A stretch of 64,000 nt of DNA, taken from positions 124,001-188,000 of the forward strand of contig NZ_JAJQKI010000004.1 of the NCBI RefSeq assembly GCF_023036475.1, given 5' to 3'. Both the position numbers and the translations under genes were made by a program. Position 1 is the stretch's first letter; each line of letters opens with the position of its first letter. This stretch comes from Bacillus pinisoli (lineage in GTDB: Bacteria > Bacillota > Bacilli > Bacillales > SA4). The notes beneath the pieces were generated by a model that saw nothing but the letters and a program-made list of their open reading frames with translations, was not told the DNA's origin and ran no database searches. Shown piece by piece: positions 34,666-44,026 of this stretch.

Positions 34666-35874
34666 TTATTTCCTATTTTTATCATTAACTTTCTTTTTAG
34701 GACGATTGGTGGGTTTGGTTACCTGTCTTTTCTCTGTCCGCTTAGGTGCGTTGTCTGTTAATTGACCGCGATACAGCTCTACCTTCTCCATTTCAAGTGA
34801 GAGTCTTTTACTGTAGTGAAGTAGGGTCTTTTCTTCCCCTGGTGTAACTATTGAAACAACGGTTCCTTTCGCACCCATTCTGCCCGTTCTTCCTGAACGA
34901 TGAACAAATTGTTCAACTTCCTGTGGAAGATCTAAATGGACTACATGAGTAATCGCCTCTATATCAAGACCCCTTGCTGCTACATCCGTAGCTAGAAGCA
35001 ATTGATATTTGCCTAATCTAAACTTCTTTATCGTAGCTTCCCGTTCTGCTTGAGTGGATTGGCTATATAAAACCCCAGCCTGAATTTTCTTATATTTCAT
35101 CTTTTCAGCTAAAGCTTCCAAATGAAACGAATCATTGATAAATGCGATTGCTTTCATGTCAGGTTCTGTATGAAGTAGCTTACGTAAATTATCAAGTTTA
35201 TCTCGACGTTCACTCACTATATAGCGGTATTGAATTTTTTCCTTTCTATCAAGTGAAGCATTTATTGTTATTTTTTCTGGATTGTTCATTCTCTTCCCTA
35301 ACTGTTCCATTGTCAGTTGAGGTAAGGTAGCTGAAAAAGCTACTAGTTGGCGATCCTTAAGTGTTGATTGAATAACACGGTCAATCTCTTTCGTTGCCCC
35401 TGAACTCAATAGCTGATCTGCCTCATCGAGAACAATTGTTTTAACTTCATGCATTTTAAGTTTTCTCATTTCAATTAATTCCACTAAGCGGTGAGGAGTC
35501 CCGATAATAATTTGAGGGTGCTTCTTTAGTTTTTCTAATTGCCTCTTTAGGTCTGCTCCTCCAATAAAAGATGCAGATGAAAACGGGCTATCCTTTAAGA
35601 ACTTCTGAGCTTCCTCATGAATTTGCATGACTAGCTCTCTTGTAGGTGCCACAATTACTCCTTGGGGGCTTTTCACTTCTTCTTTTAACCCCTCAAATAT
35701 TGGTAATAAATACGCTAACGTTTTCCCAGTTCCTGGTGGTGATTCGACCATCATATCTTTTCTTTGAAGCATCGTTGGAATGGCACGTGCTTGTACATCT
35801 GTAAAGCTAGAAAAGCCAGCCTTCCCCCATGCGTTTACAAGATATGATTGAAATTGGTTTATTGACAGTTCCAT
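34666..35874 (-). CDS. DEAD-box ATP-dependent RNA helicase
   Basis: A 402-residue helicase. Q-motif FSSFTDVQARAIP, motif I SPPGTGKT, Ia PTRELVMQ, motif II DEAD (VLDEADQLL), motif III SAT (FSATLP), and C-terminal ATDVAARGLD and HRSGRTGRMG are all intact. A basic tail (KRTEKRQVTKPTNRPKKK) may bind RNA. Length and tail suggest YfmL or a similar ribosome-assembly helicase rather than CshA. The start is ATG 35874 with AGGAGAATG upstream; the longer frame to 36012 overlaps the preceding gene and is rejected. Confidence 0.94.
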   Translation of the reverse strand: MELSINQFQSYLVNAWGKAGFSSFTDVQARAIPTMLQRKDMMVESPPGTGKTLAYLLPIFEGLKEEVKSPQGVIVAPTRELVMQIHEEAQKFLKDSPFSSASFIGGADLKRQLEKLKKHPQIIIGTPHRLVELIEMRKLKMHEVKTIVLDEADQLLSSGATKEIDRVIQSTLKDRQLVAFSATLPQLTMEQLGKRMNNPEKITINASLDRKEKIQYRYIVSERRDKLDNLRKLLHTEPDMKAIAFINDSFHLEALAEKMKYKKIQAGVLYSQSTQAEREATIKKFRLGKYQLLLATDVAARGLDIEAITHVVHLDLPQEVEQFVHRSGRTGRMGAKGTVVSIVTPGEEKTLLHYSKRLSLEMEKVELYRGQLTDNAPKRTEKRQVTKPTNRPKKKVNDKNRK

Positions 35875-35893
35875 TTTGCATTCTCCTAGTTTG

Positions 35894-36406
35894 TTAATAA
35901 CCATTTTCCTGAAGTAGTAATAATGTTTCTTCCATGTAACTAAACATATGTAGTAAATCATCAATGTCTTCTTCATGAATAGTTCTATTAAATAATAAGG
36001 TAATCTCCACAATCGTTTCCTCTGTTTCAGGGTAAGTAGAGATAACCTTTATCTTCATTTCTCGATCTTCCCAAATCTCTGAAATCAAGGATTGTACATG
36101 TTGTAATTTTTGAGTAATCTTATGATGTTCTATTGTAAAAGTAAGCTTCGTCGAACATCCAGTCAATTCCTTATGAGCCAATAAAAGCTCACTTGAGAGT
36201 TGTCTAACGGATGATGACAATTCCCAAGAGCAATGAGTGTTTGACTGACCCGGTAGCTTAAACGTTATAAGATATTGCCTTGACATTGTGGCAAGATCAA
36301 CAATGTCCCTTCTGTTTATAACGGCGAGCTCTCCCTCTAGATCCTTGTCATAGACGGCACCTTCTATCACTACTTTTAAATTATCAAAAATAGTCGGATC
36401 AAACAA
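35894..36406 (-). CDS. Hypothetical protein upstream of the helicase
   Basis: A ~170-residue soluble protein with no recognised family. It has an acidic, Leu-rich C-terminus (EEDIDDLLHMFSYMEETLLLLQ) and two Cys residues. AAGGAAGTGAATATT fits TTG at 36406 as start better than GTG at 36415. It ends 19 bp before the helicase start, so both are probably one transcript; a role linked to RNA metabolism is inferred only from that. Confidence 0.65.
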   Translation of the reverse strand: MFDPTIFDNLKVVIEGAVYDKDLEGELAVINRRDIVDLATMSRQYLITFKLPGQSNTHCSWELSSSVRQLSSELLLAHKELTGCSTKLTFTIEHHKITQKLQHVQSLISEIWEDREMKIKVISTYPETEETIVEITLLFNRTIHEEDIDDLLHMFSYMEETLLLLQENGY

Positions 36407-36467
36407 AATATTCACTTCCTTATTATTATATCAGTGATTTCACTCATCATACTTATAGATCATCCAC

Positions 36468-38150
36468 TTAGAAAAGACCTACCATATTCCCTTCATCATC
36501 TACATCCATCTTTAAAGCAGCTGGTTGTTTTGGTAATCCTGGCATAGTCATTACATCTCCAGTTAATGCTACAATGAAACCCGCTCCGATGGAAGCCTTT
36601 AGTTCTCTGATTGTTATAGTAAAGTTAGAAGGACGCCCTAGCTTCGTTGGGTCATCCGATAAAGAATATTGCGTTTTCGCCATGCAGATTGGTAAATCTC
36701 CCCAGCCTTCTTTTTCAAATTGAGTTAACTGTTTTCTAGCAGCAGATGTGAAGTCGACATGTTCTGCACCATATACCTTTTTAGCAATGGCATTAATTTT
36801 TTGCTCGATTGATTCACTCGTATCATATAAATATTTAAAATTATTCTCATCGTCTTGGATGGCAGCCATGACTTCATTTCCTAAGTCAATTCCACCGTCT
36901 CCACCTTTTTCCCATACTTCTGTTAAAGCTACTCTAATCTTATGTTCTTTACACCAATTTAGTAGCCAAGTAATCTCCTCGTCTGAATCTGTAATAAAAC
37001 GGTTAATGGCGACTACAAAAGGTAATCCAAAAGCCTTCACTGTCTCAATATGTTTTTCCAGGTTTAAAATTCCATTTTTCAAGGCTTCTACATTCGCTTC
37101 TTTTAACTGATCTTTCATTTGTCCACCATGCATTTTTAATGCTCTAATTGTCGCTACAATGACAACAGCACTCGGCTTTATATTTGATGTACGACATTTA
37201 ATATGAAGGAATTTCTCAGCACCTAAATCCGCCCCAAAACCAGCTTCTGTAATAACAAAGTCACCTAATTTCGCAGCAAGTTTCGTGGCAATTACACTGT
37301 TGCATCCATGGGCAATGTTAGCAAATGGACCGCCGTGAATAATAGCAGGAGTATTCTCTAACGTTTGAACCAAATTAGGTTTCAATGCATCTCTTAAAAT
37401 CATCGTTAAGGCACCTTCATAACCTAGATCCTTTACAGTTACTGGCTCACGGTTGTAATTGTAGGCTACCACGATTTTTCCTAATCTCGTCTTTAAATCC
37501 GAAAGATCTGTTGCTAAACAGAAAACGGCCATGATCTCGGAAGCAACAGTAATGTCAAATCCATCTTCACGAGGAACACCTTGAACAGGCCCACCGAGTC
37601 CTACTATGACTTTCCTTAGAGCACGATCATTTAAGTCAACTACCCGCTTCCAAACGACTCTTCTTGCGTCAATCTGAAGTTGGTTTCCTTGATGAATGTG
37701 ATTATCAATAAATGCTGATAACGCATTATTTGCCGTTGTAATGGCATGTAGATCCCCAGTAAAATGCAGGTTAATATCCTCCATCGGAACAACTTGAGAG
37801 TAACCTCCACCTGTAGCTCCACCTTTTATCCCCATTGTCGGTCCGAGAGAGGGCTCCCTCATCGCAATAACTGCTTTTTTCCCTAATTTATGTAAGGCTT
37901 GTCCCAGGCCAACCGTAACAGTTGACTTCCCCTCGCCTGCTGGTGTTGGATTTATAGCGGTGACCAAGACAACATGGCCTTCCTTCTTATTTTTAAGTCG
38001 ACTTAAAAGTGACAAGTTTAATTTACCTTTGTAATGACCATAGGGTTCAAGCTCTTCTCGCTCAATCTCTAAATTCTCTGCAATCGTATAAATTTGTTCT
38101 AAATGAGCCTTCTGTGCAATCTCGATATCCGATAATACCTTATTTCCCAT
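36468..38150 (-). CDS. fhs: Formate-tetrahydrofolate ligase
   Basis: A 560-residue formyl-THF synthetase (ATP + formate + THF gives 10-formyl-THF). The P-loop is [14 protein letters not shown]. Other conserved stretches are [60 protein letters not shown] and the C-terminal [12 protein letters not shown]. It is full length and in frame. It supplies one-carbon units for purines and initiator tRNA, complementing the dfrA/thyA folate genes elsewhere in the window. Apparently monocistronic. Confidence 0.97.
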   Translation of the reverse strand: MGNKVLSDIEIAQKAHLEQIYTIAENLEIEREELEPYGHYKGKLNLSLLSRLKNKKEGHVVLVTAINPTPAGEGKSTVTVGLGQALHKLGKKAVIAMREPSLGPTMGIKGGATGGGYSQVVPMEDINLHFTGDLHAITTANNALSAFIDNHIHQGNQLQIDARRVVWKRVVDLNDRALRKVIVGLGGPVQGVPREDGFDITVASEIMAVFCLATDLSDLKTRLGKIVVAYNYNREPVTVKDLGYEGALTMILRDALKPNLVQTLENTPAIIHGGPFANIAHGCNSVIATKLAAKLGDFVITEAGFGADLGAEKFLHIKCRTSNIKPSAVVIVATIRALKMHGGQMKDQLKEANVEALKNGILNLEKHIETVKAFGLPFVVAINRFITDSDEEITWLLNWCKEHKIRVALTEVWEKGGDGGIDLGNEVMAAIQDDENNFKYLYDTSESIEQKINAIAKKVYGAEHVDFTSAARKQLTQFEKEGWGDLPICMAKTQYSLSDDPTKLGRPSNFTITIRELKASIGAGFIVALTGDVMTMPGLPKQPAALKMDVDDEGNMVGLF

Positions 38151-38280
38151 TTCTATACCCCTCGCTCGTCTAATTTTCCTGGTTCCGGTAAATAACCTAT
38201 GTAATCCTATATAAATTATAACGCTTTACTACTATAAAGTTTAATATTCTTTTTGAAAATATCATAACATGTTATTAGAC

Positions 38281-38474
38281 AGGCTCTTTTTTAACACTTT
38301 GTTGTTTTTCAGCCTAATTTTCATATAAATTAACCTTCTAATGCTATTAATCCGAAGTGATAATTGTTAGAAAAGAGCAACTGTCTCTATTTAAAGCACT
38401 GACCACTGTACTATCTAGTAAAAATCCGGCTTTTGGGATTTTTACGAAAGCAACAATATATACGAAATGAGCCT
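38281..38474. repeat. Dispersed inverted-end repeat, best-preserved copy
   Basis: It starts aggctcttttttaacacttt gttg and ends with gaaagcaacaatatatacg aaatgagcct, which is the inverse of the start with mismatches (ends pair over ~28 bp). The interior holds gaaaagagcaactgtct and ctagtaaaaatccggct, shared with other copies. About 194 bp, no open frame of note: a MITE-like size. Confidence 0.7.
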
Positions 38475-38585
38475 ATTAGAAAAAGGTTGTTCAATATTAT
38501 TATTAACGGAAGATTACGGAGACTGCAGTTCGTTAAGGTAAGTTTTAATATTAGTTATTTGCTTCTAGTTCCCCTTACCGGAACA

Positions 38586-38622
38586 AGAAAAAATGCTCGG
38601 AATCTTAACCGAGCATTTTTTA
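38586..38622 (-). terminator. Terminator of the methyltransferase gene
   Basis: aaaaaatgctcgg and ccgagcatttttt pair around aatctta, starting at the stop codon. Confidence 0.8.
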
Positions 38623-39300
38623 CGAAATGCTTTCCTTTTGAAAAATAAAGACCCACATAAAAGAAAGTGCCTGGCGGAGATCATCTGACAAGCCTTTAAT
38701 TGTGACTTCTGTAACACCCCTTTTATAAACACCATGACCATTCACTAATTTAAAGCCGTTCTCAGTTGCTAATTTCTCTAACTCCCAGGGCATCATTGTA
38801 TTACAAATGACATCCTCACCGTATAAACGGACATAACTGTTATGTCTCGGTGCTGCTGTAGGGCCAAGAAGTCCTATACAAGCATATCCTGATTCGGTTA
38901 ATACTCTGCTGAATTCCTTTAAAACCATTAAGGGATCATTTACCCACTCGAATGAGTTAATAGCCATTACAGCATCAAATGTGTCGTTTGGAAAAGGCAT
39001 TTTCGCTATATCAGCTTCCATAAATTGTACGTTTTCGTTTGTATCTTGGAGTTTCGCTTTCTCTACCATTTTACCCGACAGGTCAATGCCTGTTACTTGA
39101 TATCCCTCTTTATGTAAAAGAAGTGATCCATAGCCATCACCACAGCCTGCATCTAATACATTCCCTGCCGGTATATGTTCTTTGATAAATGGAATAATTG
39201 TACTGCGACTTCCGTGTTCCCACATATCTTTACTACTCTGATTCCAAAAATCGGCTTTTTCATCCCATTTCTTAGCTGCCTCATTATGCCAGTTAAACAT
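38620..39300 (-). CDS. Class I SAM-dependent methyltransferase
   Basis: A 226-residue methyltransferase: motif I VLDAGCGDGYGS, motif II VTGIDLSGKMV, motif III MEADIAKMPFPNDTFDAVMAI. It resembles ubiE/COQ5-type small-molecule methyltransferases, and the substrate is unknown. The start ATG shares one base with the GNAT stop (TAATG) and has GGGGGACG upstream, so the two genes are translationally coupled. The longer frame to 39345 lies inside the GNAT gene and is rejected. Confidence 0.9.
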   Translation of the reverse strand: MFNWHNEAAKKWDEKADFWNQSSKDMWEHGSRSTIIPFIKEHIPAGNVLDAGCGDGYGSLLLHKEGYQVTGIDLSGKMVEKAKLQDTNENVQFMEADIAKMPFPNDTFDAVMAINSFEWVNDPLMVLKEFSRVLTESGYACIGLLGPTAAPRHNSYVRLYGEDVICNTMMPWELEKLATENGFKLVNGHGVYKRGVTEVTIKGLSDDLRQALSFMWVFIFQKESIS

Positions 39301-39806
39301 TAAACGTCCCCCATAATCAAAGAGTAATAATACTCGTCTATCCATTTACCGTCCACACGTAATGATGCCCGCTTTATTCCCTCTTTCGAGAAGCCCATTT
39401 TTTCATATAGAGCAATGCCTTTTTCATTATGCACCATGACCGTTAACTCCAATCTATATATCCCTTTTTCCTTTGCCCACGGGAATAATGTCTTAAATAA
39501 GGTGGAGCCAATTCCCCTACTTTGATATTCCTGTAGAATTCCAATGACAAGGTAAGCGGAATGCTTGTTTCTCTGATTTCCGCCCCCAATTACGGCTAGA
39601 AACCCAACAATTTGTTGATGTTCCTCTGCAACAAAAATCATAGAATTTTCTTGGCTCCTCATTCTCTTTATTGCTTCTCTTTGCTGTTCAACCGTTAATT
39701 TTCTTTCATCAGGTTCATATAACATAAAAGATGTTTCTTGATCTAACTTCTTTGATAATCGTAACAATGAAGCGGCATCATCCACCTGGATCTCACGTAT
39801 AACCAT
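39300..39806 (-). CDS. GNAT N-acetyltransferase
   Basis: A 168-residue acetyltransferase: MVIREIQVDDAASLLRLSK start, IVGFLAVIGG, the acetyl-CoA loop EYQSRGIGSTLFKTLF, and LTVMVHNEKGIALYEKMGFSKEG. The start at 39806 is preferred (GGAG about 12 bp upstream; typical family N-terminus). It is coupled to the following methyltransferase gene by a TAATG overlap. Confidence 0.9.
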   Translation of the reverse strand: MVIREIQVDDAASLLRLSKKLDQETSFMLYEPDERKLTVEQQREAIKRMRSQENSMIFVAEEHQQIVGFLAVIGGGNQRNKHSAYLVIGILQEYQSRGIGSTLFKTLFPWAKEKGIYRLELTVMVHNEKGIALYEKMGFSKEGIKRASLRVDGKWIDEYYYSLIMGDV

Positions 39807-39859
39807 GGAAAATATCTCCATTCCTTTTTTCACTATCATAACATATAGCTACATTTATG

Positions 39860-40005
39860 AGGCTCTTTTCCAACACTTTATTGCTTTTTATAATAAGTTC
39901 AGCTATTTAAAGCGATATATTTATCATAATAAAAAAGCAGCTTTCTAGATGAAAAGTAGAACACATTATACTATACCGAAAGCAATAATTTTTACGAAAA
40001 AAGCT
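39860..40005. repeat. Dispersed inverted-end repeat, shorter copy
   Basis: Left end aggctcttttccaacacttt attgc; interior ctagatgaaaagtagaacac; right end gaaagcaataatttttacg. It is smaller than the 38281 copy through loss in the middle and lies directly downstream-antisense of the GNAT gene start. Confidence 0.6.
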
Positions 40006-40081
40006 ATTTGCAAACATACTTAACGAGTAAATTCGAGATAATAAGAAAGTCAAATTCACGATGTATAGGAGGATTAAATTT

Positions 40082-40252
40082 ATGACAAGAATCCCAAACA
40101 AAGGTAGCGCTAATCAGAACTCACCTAAAAATGGAAACCAATTTGAAGAGTTCTCATCTGAGATTGTCCCTGGAGATAATAATAAAGGTAATAAAAGAAG
40201 TAAAGGTAAGAAAGATAAAACCAATCCTCAGGGAGAACGAGATAATCTGTAG
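40082..40252 (+). CDS. Small hydrophilic protein, 56 residues
   Basis: ATG at 40082 follows TATAGGAGGATTAAATTT, a near-perfect site. The product (MTRIPNKGSANQNSPKNGNQ, then Lys-rich GNKRSKGKKDKTNP) is Asn/Lys/Gly-rich and probably unstructured, like many minor spore or DNA-associated proteins. A terminator follows at once. The family is not recognised. Confidence 0.6.
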   Translation: MTRIPNKGSANQNSPKNGNQFEEFSSEIVPGDNNKGNKRSKGKKDKTNPQGERDNL

Positions 40253-40256
40253 AAAA

Positions 40257-40283
40257 GAAAGAGAGCTTGCCTCTCTTTTTTTC
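40257..40283 (+). terminator. Rho-independent terminator
   Basis: aaagagag and ctctcttt pair around cttgc, followed by a T-run, directly after the 56-residue gene. Confidence 0.75.
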
Positions 40284-40285
40284 GT

Positions 40286-40696
40286 TTGTAGCTAAAATAG
40301 GTTCTCTGACAGGTGTTTATCGACGAAGAGTTTCAATATATCAGCGAAATTTGTATTTTATATAACAAAACCTAGGTACTATCTATCAAATTTAGTTATT
40401 TATCAACCACGTGAGCTTGTCCCGTGGAGTCAGTCAGATAGCAGGAAGTTCGCATTCTAACGATAATTTATAGTTGTTTGAGTCTGATTTGCCCTTAGGA
40501 GAAAAGTCCAGTTTTGTATAAAACTTTTCCGATTGCTTAACAACTGCTTATTCATATTGCTGATTTTCCATTTATTCTTCATATAGGATCATTTCTCCTT
40601 TATAGTTGGGTAGATACTCAGTTGAAGGGAATGCTGTTAAATTAATAAAATGAATGGAATTCGTATGTTAATAAAAGACTCATTCATGCTTGTAAT
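40286..40696. other. Gene-poor stretch
   Basis: No supported gene, repeat or RNA. A short inverted pair ccacg...cgtgg occurs near 40410-40435, without further support. AT-rich and probably decaying. Confidence 0.5.
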
Positions 40697-40700
40697 AAAA

Positions 40701-40726
40701 AACAGTCGTATATTTCAACGACTGTT
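40701..40726 (-). terminator. Terminator of the small peptide locus
   Basis: aacagtcgt and acgactgtt pair around atatttca, with a T-run on the minus strand; it begins six bases past the stop of the 38-residue frame. Confidence 0.75.
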
Positions 40727-40731
40727 TTTAG

Positions 40732-40848
40732 TTAACGATATAATAAGTATGATTCAACGCTACCTAAGAGGCCATTTTTGGGAACATCAAAATGATTCAT
40801 AAAGACCCCAACAGTCGCCACAGAAGCTACTAATAGAAGAGCTAGCAT
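40732..40848 (-). CDS. 38-residue peptide with hydrophobic leader, overlapping frame
   Basis: Read in a different frame from the 64-residue product, ATG at 40848 opens MLALLLVASVATVGVFMNHF, with a polar C-terminus ending SVESYLLYR, and stops at 40732, right against the terminator. The ribosome site is weak. The placement of its stop at the terminator suggests it is either a second product of the same mRNA or the true end of the upstream gene after a frameshift. Confidence 0.4.
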   Translation of the reverse strand: MLALLLVASVATVGVFMNHFDVPKNGLLGSVESYLLYR

Positions 40849-40981
40849 TTATAGTTAACTTCGACACTAGCTCTTTATGAGTTGAAGACCTTGGTGGTAA
40901 CCCTTCAGCATATGCTGGTCCAGCCCCTATAATGCTGTTTCCTGTAAATCCTACCACATTAAAAACAAGAGTTGATGCCAT
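40787..40981 (-). CDS. 64-residue small exported peptide candidate
   Basis: ATG at 40981 follows ATAAGGAAGCTATT. The N-terminus has a hydrophobic stretch and an AYA-E site near residue 25 that could be a signal cleavage point; the C-terminus ends FCGDCWGLYESF. It is preceded by a palindromic operator and promoter (40994-41060) and followed by a terminator. It could be a precursor peptide, or the front half of a frameshifted gene completed by the 38-residue frame. Confidence 0.45.
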   Translation of the reverse strand: MASTLVFNVVGFTGNSIIGAGPAYAEGLPPRSSTHKELVSKLTINASSSISSFCGDCWGLYESF

Positions 40982-40993
40982 AATAGCTTCCTT

Positions 40994-41060
40994 ATAATGA
41001 TAGATTTGATAAGTCTATCATTATATTAAATTACCAAAAATGTAAATATGTGTTATGTAA
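40994..41060 (-). promoter_or_regulatory. Promoter with palindromic operator
   Basis: Perfect 11 bp arms ataatgataga (40994-41004) and tctatcattat (41014-41024) are separated by 9 bases. On the minus strand the outer arm overlaps TATAAT, with TTTACA 15 bp upstream. The palindrome covers the -10 and initial transcribed region, as repressor sites do. Confidence 0.6.
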
Positions 41061-41098
41061 AACAGTTCCAAAGCACGACTTCTAAACATATAAAAAAA

Positions 41099-41114
41099 CC
41101 TACGAGATCGTAGG
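41099..41114 (-). terminator. Terminator of the 58-residue membrane protein gene
   Basis: cctacga and tcgtagg form a perfect stem followed on the minus strand by tttttttata. Confidence 0.65.
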
Positions 41115-41121
41115 CTTTACT

Positions 41122-41298
41122 TTATTTTTTTTCTAATATTTCTAAGCGATTTTTTAAATCTCGTATTTCATTTTCGAGATAAACTTCTCTTTTCTTATTT
41201 GTATTTCCCTTTAAAAGACCCAAACGAACTAAAGACCAATACGCAACTAGAATACATATAACAAACAATAAAACAAACAAAGAACCAGCAACCATCAT
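41122..41298 (-). CDS. Small membrane protein with coiled-coil tail
   Basis: 58 residues from ATG 41298 (GAGAGGTGTTT upstream). One transmembrane helix (residues ~3-27) is followed by a charged helical tail, VYLENEIRDLKNRLEILEKK, with heptad spacing. The frame can be extended to 41370 but without a ribosome site. It resembles other short TM-plus-coil proteins at 60811 and 62082. Function unknown. Confidence 0.6.
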   Translation of the reverse strand: MMVAGSLFVLLFVICILVAYWSLVRLGLLKGNTNKKREVYLENEIRDLKNRLEILEKK

Positions 41299-41379
41299 AA
41301 ACACCTCTCGATAGGTATGTATAAAGCTATTATACGCGTTTATTACTATTTGTGTAAAATTAGATTTCAATACGAGTAA

Positions 41380-42320
41380 ATATCCCCAAAACTAGTATTT
41401 CGTTAAATACTTGAAAAATTTACAAAAATAAAAAAGATGGATATTTTGTTTGTTAAAGAATTGGATTTAAATATATTTAAAGTAAGTAATTTATAATAGA
41501 TTAAAACCTATGAATAATAGGGAATAAGAGCTTTATAAAAAAACGAACCTTATGGTTCGTTTTTCCTACATAAACAATTTTTAAAAACAAACCTTATCCT
41601 GAAACATTATCAACGAAAAGATAGAGATGCAAGCTATTTTTTCGTTGATATATGATACTTAGTATGATAGACCAGAATTAAGAAAATCTATATGGCAAGT
41701 TTTGAATTCACTACATATAGATTATTCGTCATGATACTTCAAGGAAATTATCATCTAGATCTTTAAATGATGGATACACAATTTTGAGAAGTGATTTCAG
41801 AAACAGATACCATTTCACCTTCTAACGCATATGATTTCTTCATAATTAAATATTAAAATCTAATAGACGCCAGCGCCAGTAAAATAAAGGATAAACTCAC
41901 CATTATATTATTATATGGATCTTGTACTGCAAAAATAAGAAACAATGGAGAGTAGGAGCTAAAACATAGAATTAGTTTGACGTAGAGTCTCATTCATAAC
42001 AACAGTCCCTTCAGTGGTATTTATAAGCGTATATATTAAAACGTATACCAAAAATAGGGATAAAAAACTACATTAATTTATTTAAATATCCTCTTTTTGT
42101 AAAGATAATTGTACTGAATAAGGAAAAAATATCAATGAATGGTGTTTTGTTTCTTTTATTCATGAGGGGGCGTGCGCTTTTATTAGCACACATAAATTAT
42201 AATACGCAAATTAGACAATGAATGAAAGTCAATCAAATCATATGACTAATAAGCTGATTCGTCCCAATGCAGTTATGCGCAGGAGGTAAGGGGTACTTAT
42301 TTGTAAGGGGATTCTATAAC
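41380..42320. other. Nearly 1 kb without a supported gene
   Basis: Only a stand-alone terminator-like hairpin (aacgaacc/ggttcgtt, 41542-41561, with T-run) stands out. A 28-codon frame at ~42134 with a weak AAGGAA site is not convincing. The rest is AT-rich with short broken frames, which suggests old decayed DNA. Confidence 0.5.
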
Positions 42321-42328
42321 ACTAAAAA

Positions 42329-42353
42329 ACCACAGCGCTCAAACAGCTGTGGT
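42329..42353 (-). terminator. Terminator of the phosphoesterase gene
   Basis: accacagc and gctgtggt pair around gctcaaaca, with tttttta on the minus strand. Confidence 0.75.
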
Positions 42354-42368
42354 CATCTAGTTATATAT

Positions 42369-43226
42369 TTATGATGTCATTTCTAAAGAGTCAGCACTCG
42401 ATATATCCACTTGGTGGAAGGTAATTTCCGGACGACTTCCTACTCTAATGTTCAACCCTGTCTGACCTAACCCTTCACTAATATAGAACGGTTTACCATC
42501 AAAAAAATGAAGGCCTTTTACCATGTTAAGACGTACGAGCTTCCCCATCTTCACTAAGTGATATGGTTTTGGCCAGCAAATTTGTCCGCCATGGAAATGA
42601 CCAGATAATAAATAGTCAAAGTGATAGTCTTTCATATGCATAACAATATTAGGGTCATGTGTTAAGACTAAATTATATCCGTTTTCAACGTTTTCATATG
42701 ATTCTTTCAGATCACTTCTCTTTGTACTAAAGTCATCAATCCCGATAATGTTAAGAGTACCATCCTTCGTTTGAATGGTAACTGTTTCGTTACGTAACGT
42801 TTGGCAGTCATAGTCCTGTAATAGACGTTCTAGTTGTTGGAACGGCTCTTTTCTTAGAACATAGTCATGATTTCCAAAAACCGCAAATGTTCCATACGTC
42901 GGTGACAACTTTTGAAAGACTTCTAAATATGGTATAAGTTTTGGAATGGTTCGCTTACGATCTAGGAAATCACCTGTTAACGCAATCACATCGATAGGAT
43001 GATCTTTTACCTTTTCATAAAGCTCAGCAGGGGAGATTGAGATGTTTTCTAAATGCAGATCAGAAAGATGTAGGACAGATAGTTTGGAAGATTTAGAGTT
43101 TGAAGGTTTAGTGGATACAGGTGCTAGATGTTGGATGGATATATCTTTTGTGTTTTCGTTGCCTTTTTTATAACCATAGATAATAAATCCAAGCAATAAG
43201 AAAGAGATCATGAACATAACTACCAT
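42369..43226 (-). CDS. Membrane-anchored metallophosphoesterase (YkoQ-like)
   Basis: A 285-residue calcineurin-like phosphoesterase with an N-terminal membrane anchor (residues ~2-18). Metal-binding motifs are in order: HLSDLHLENI, TGDFLDRK, FGNHDY, LTHDPNI and LSGHFHGGQ. The C-terminal GLGQTGLNIRVGSRPEI matches YkuE/YkoQ-type enzymes that act at the cell surface. It is followed in gene order by the YkoP-like gene and a divergent YkoN-like glycosyltransferase, as in B. subtilis. Confidence 0.92.
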   Translation of the reverse strand: MVVMFMISFLLLGFIIYGYKKGNENTKDISIQHLAPVSTKPSNSKSSKLSVLHLSDLHLENISISPAELYEKVKDHPIDVIALTGDFLDRKRTIPKLIPYLEVFQKLSPTYGTFAVFGNHDYVLRKEPFQQLERLLQDYDCQTLRNETVTIQTKDGTLNIIGIDDFSTKRSDLKESYENVENGYNLVLTHDPNIVMHMKDYHFDYLLSGHFHGGQICWPKPYHLVKMGKLVRLNMVKGLHFFDGKPFYISEGLGQTGLNIRVGSRPEITFHQVDISSADSLEMTS

Positions 43227-43307
43227 AACATCGCCTCCTTGGTTATGAGTATAACAAACGATAGGAGCAAATGGTATGGTAGTTCTTGTTAAGTTCTTCT
43301 AAAGTCG

Positions 43308-43880
43308 TTAATCTGTACGATATCTCCTACACAAATCATTCGTTGACATAAACAGGTATTTTGGCTGGTGCTTTTGTAACGACTCTTTTGAGAAAGTATT
43401 GGCGGACAATACATATATAAGACAAAATGTTACCTTTTTAAATAAATGATAAAGTTTGCTTTTTATATCATAAGTTTCAAATCCAAGCCTTTTGCAACCT
43501 CGGTGCAGCGTCGTGATCCCAATGACAGCCTTTAACTGTTCCCTCTCAGGGTGCTCTTCAATAAACGTAGCCAGTGCAGGCATAGCCGTTAAGACAGACT
43601 GAAAAATATGCCTACCTCTTTTCACTTCACATGTAACATGTTGTAGATCCTTTAAAAGTCTTGCATTATGCAGATGTATTTTTAATAATGTATCATTCTT
43701 TTTAATAACTGTCCCATCCGATAGCACGACTTCTCTTCCCTTATACTTTGTAACCCTTACACGAAATATATGGTTCTGATTGGACTGATCTTGTACATAT
43801 GTAAGCCTCGTAAATGAATAATAAATGGGATCAAGAAAATACCATATGGAAAGTAACCAGCCTTTCATGACATTACTCAT
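43308..43880 (-). CDS. YkoP-like protein
   Basis: A 190-residue basic, apparently cytoplasmic or membrane-associated protein. It resembles B. subtilis YkoP by memory: DPIYYSFTRLTYV near the start, YKGREVVLSDGTVIKKND, and IGITTLHRGCKRLGFETYDI. Function unknown. It lies between the phosphoesterase gene (82 bp downstream) and the divergent glycosyltransferase, the ykoN-ykoP-ykoQ neighbourhood. These genes may share a job in membrane-lipid or envelope glycosylation, an inference from the partner enzymes. Confidence 0.75.
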   Translation of the reverse strand: MSNVMKGWLLSIWYFLDPIYYSFTRLTYVQDQSNQNHIFRVRVTKYKGREVVLSDGTVIKKNDTLLKIHLHNARLLKDLQHVTCEVKRGRHIFQSVLTAMPALATFIEEHPEREQLKAVIGITTLHRGCKRLGFETYDIKSKLYHLFKKVTFCLIYVLSANTFSKESLQKHQPKYLFMSTNDLCRRYRTD

Positions 43881-44026
43881 GACACACTTCCCCTTCTTTC
43901 AATGTGTTGCTATCATTTTCACCAATCTGCCTACCATTTATTTTGGGAATTAAAGGGAGTCGTCTACATAAAAAGCTGAATTCATCCAATACTATGAGTA
44001 ACTAACAATCATCCGAGGAGAACATT

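Noticed and set aside
38433..38648. 71-codon plus-strand frame
   Set aside because: Begins inside a repeat copy and ends in a terminator hairpin.
42134..42220. 28-codon hydrophobic frame with weak AAGGAA site
   Set aside because: No terminator, no supporting context, and composition not distinct from the AT-rich surroundings.
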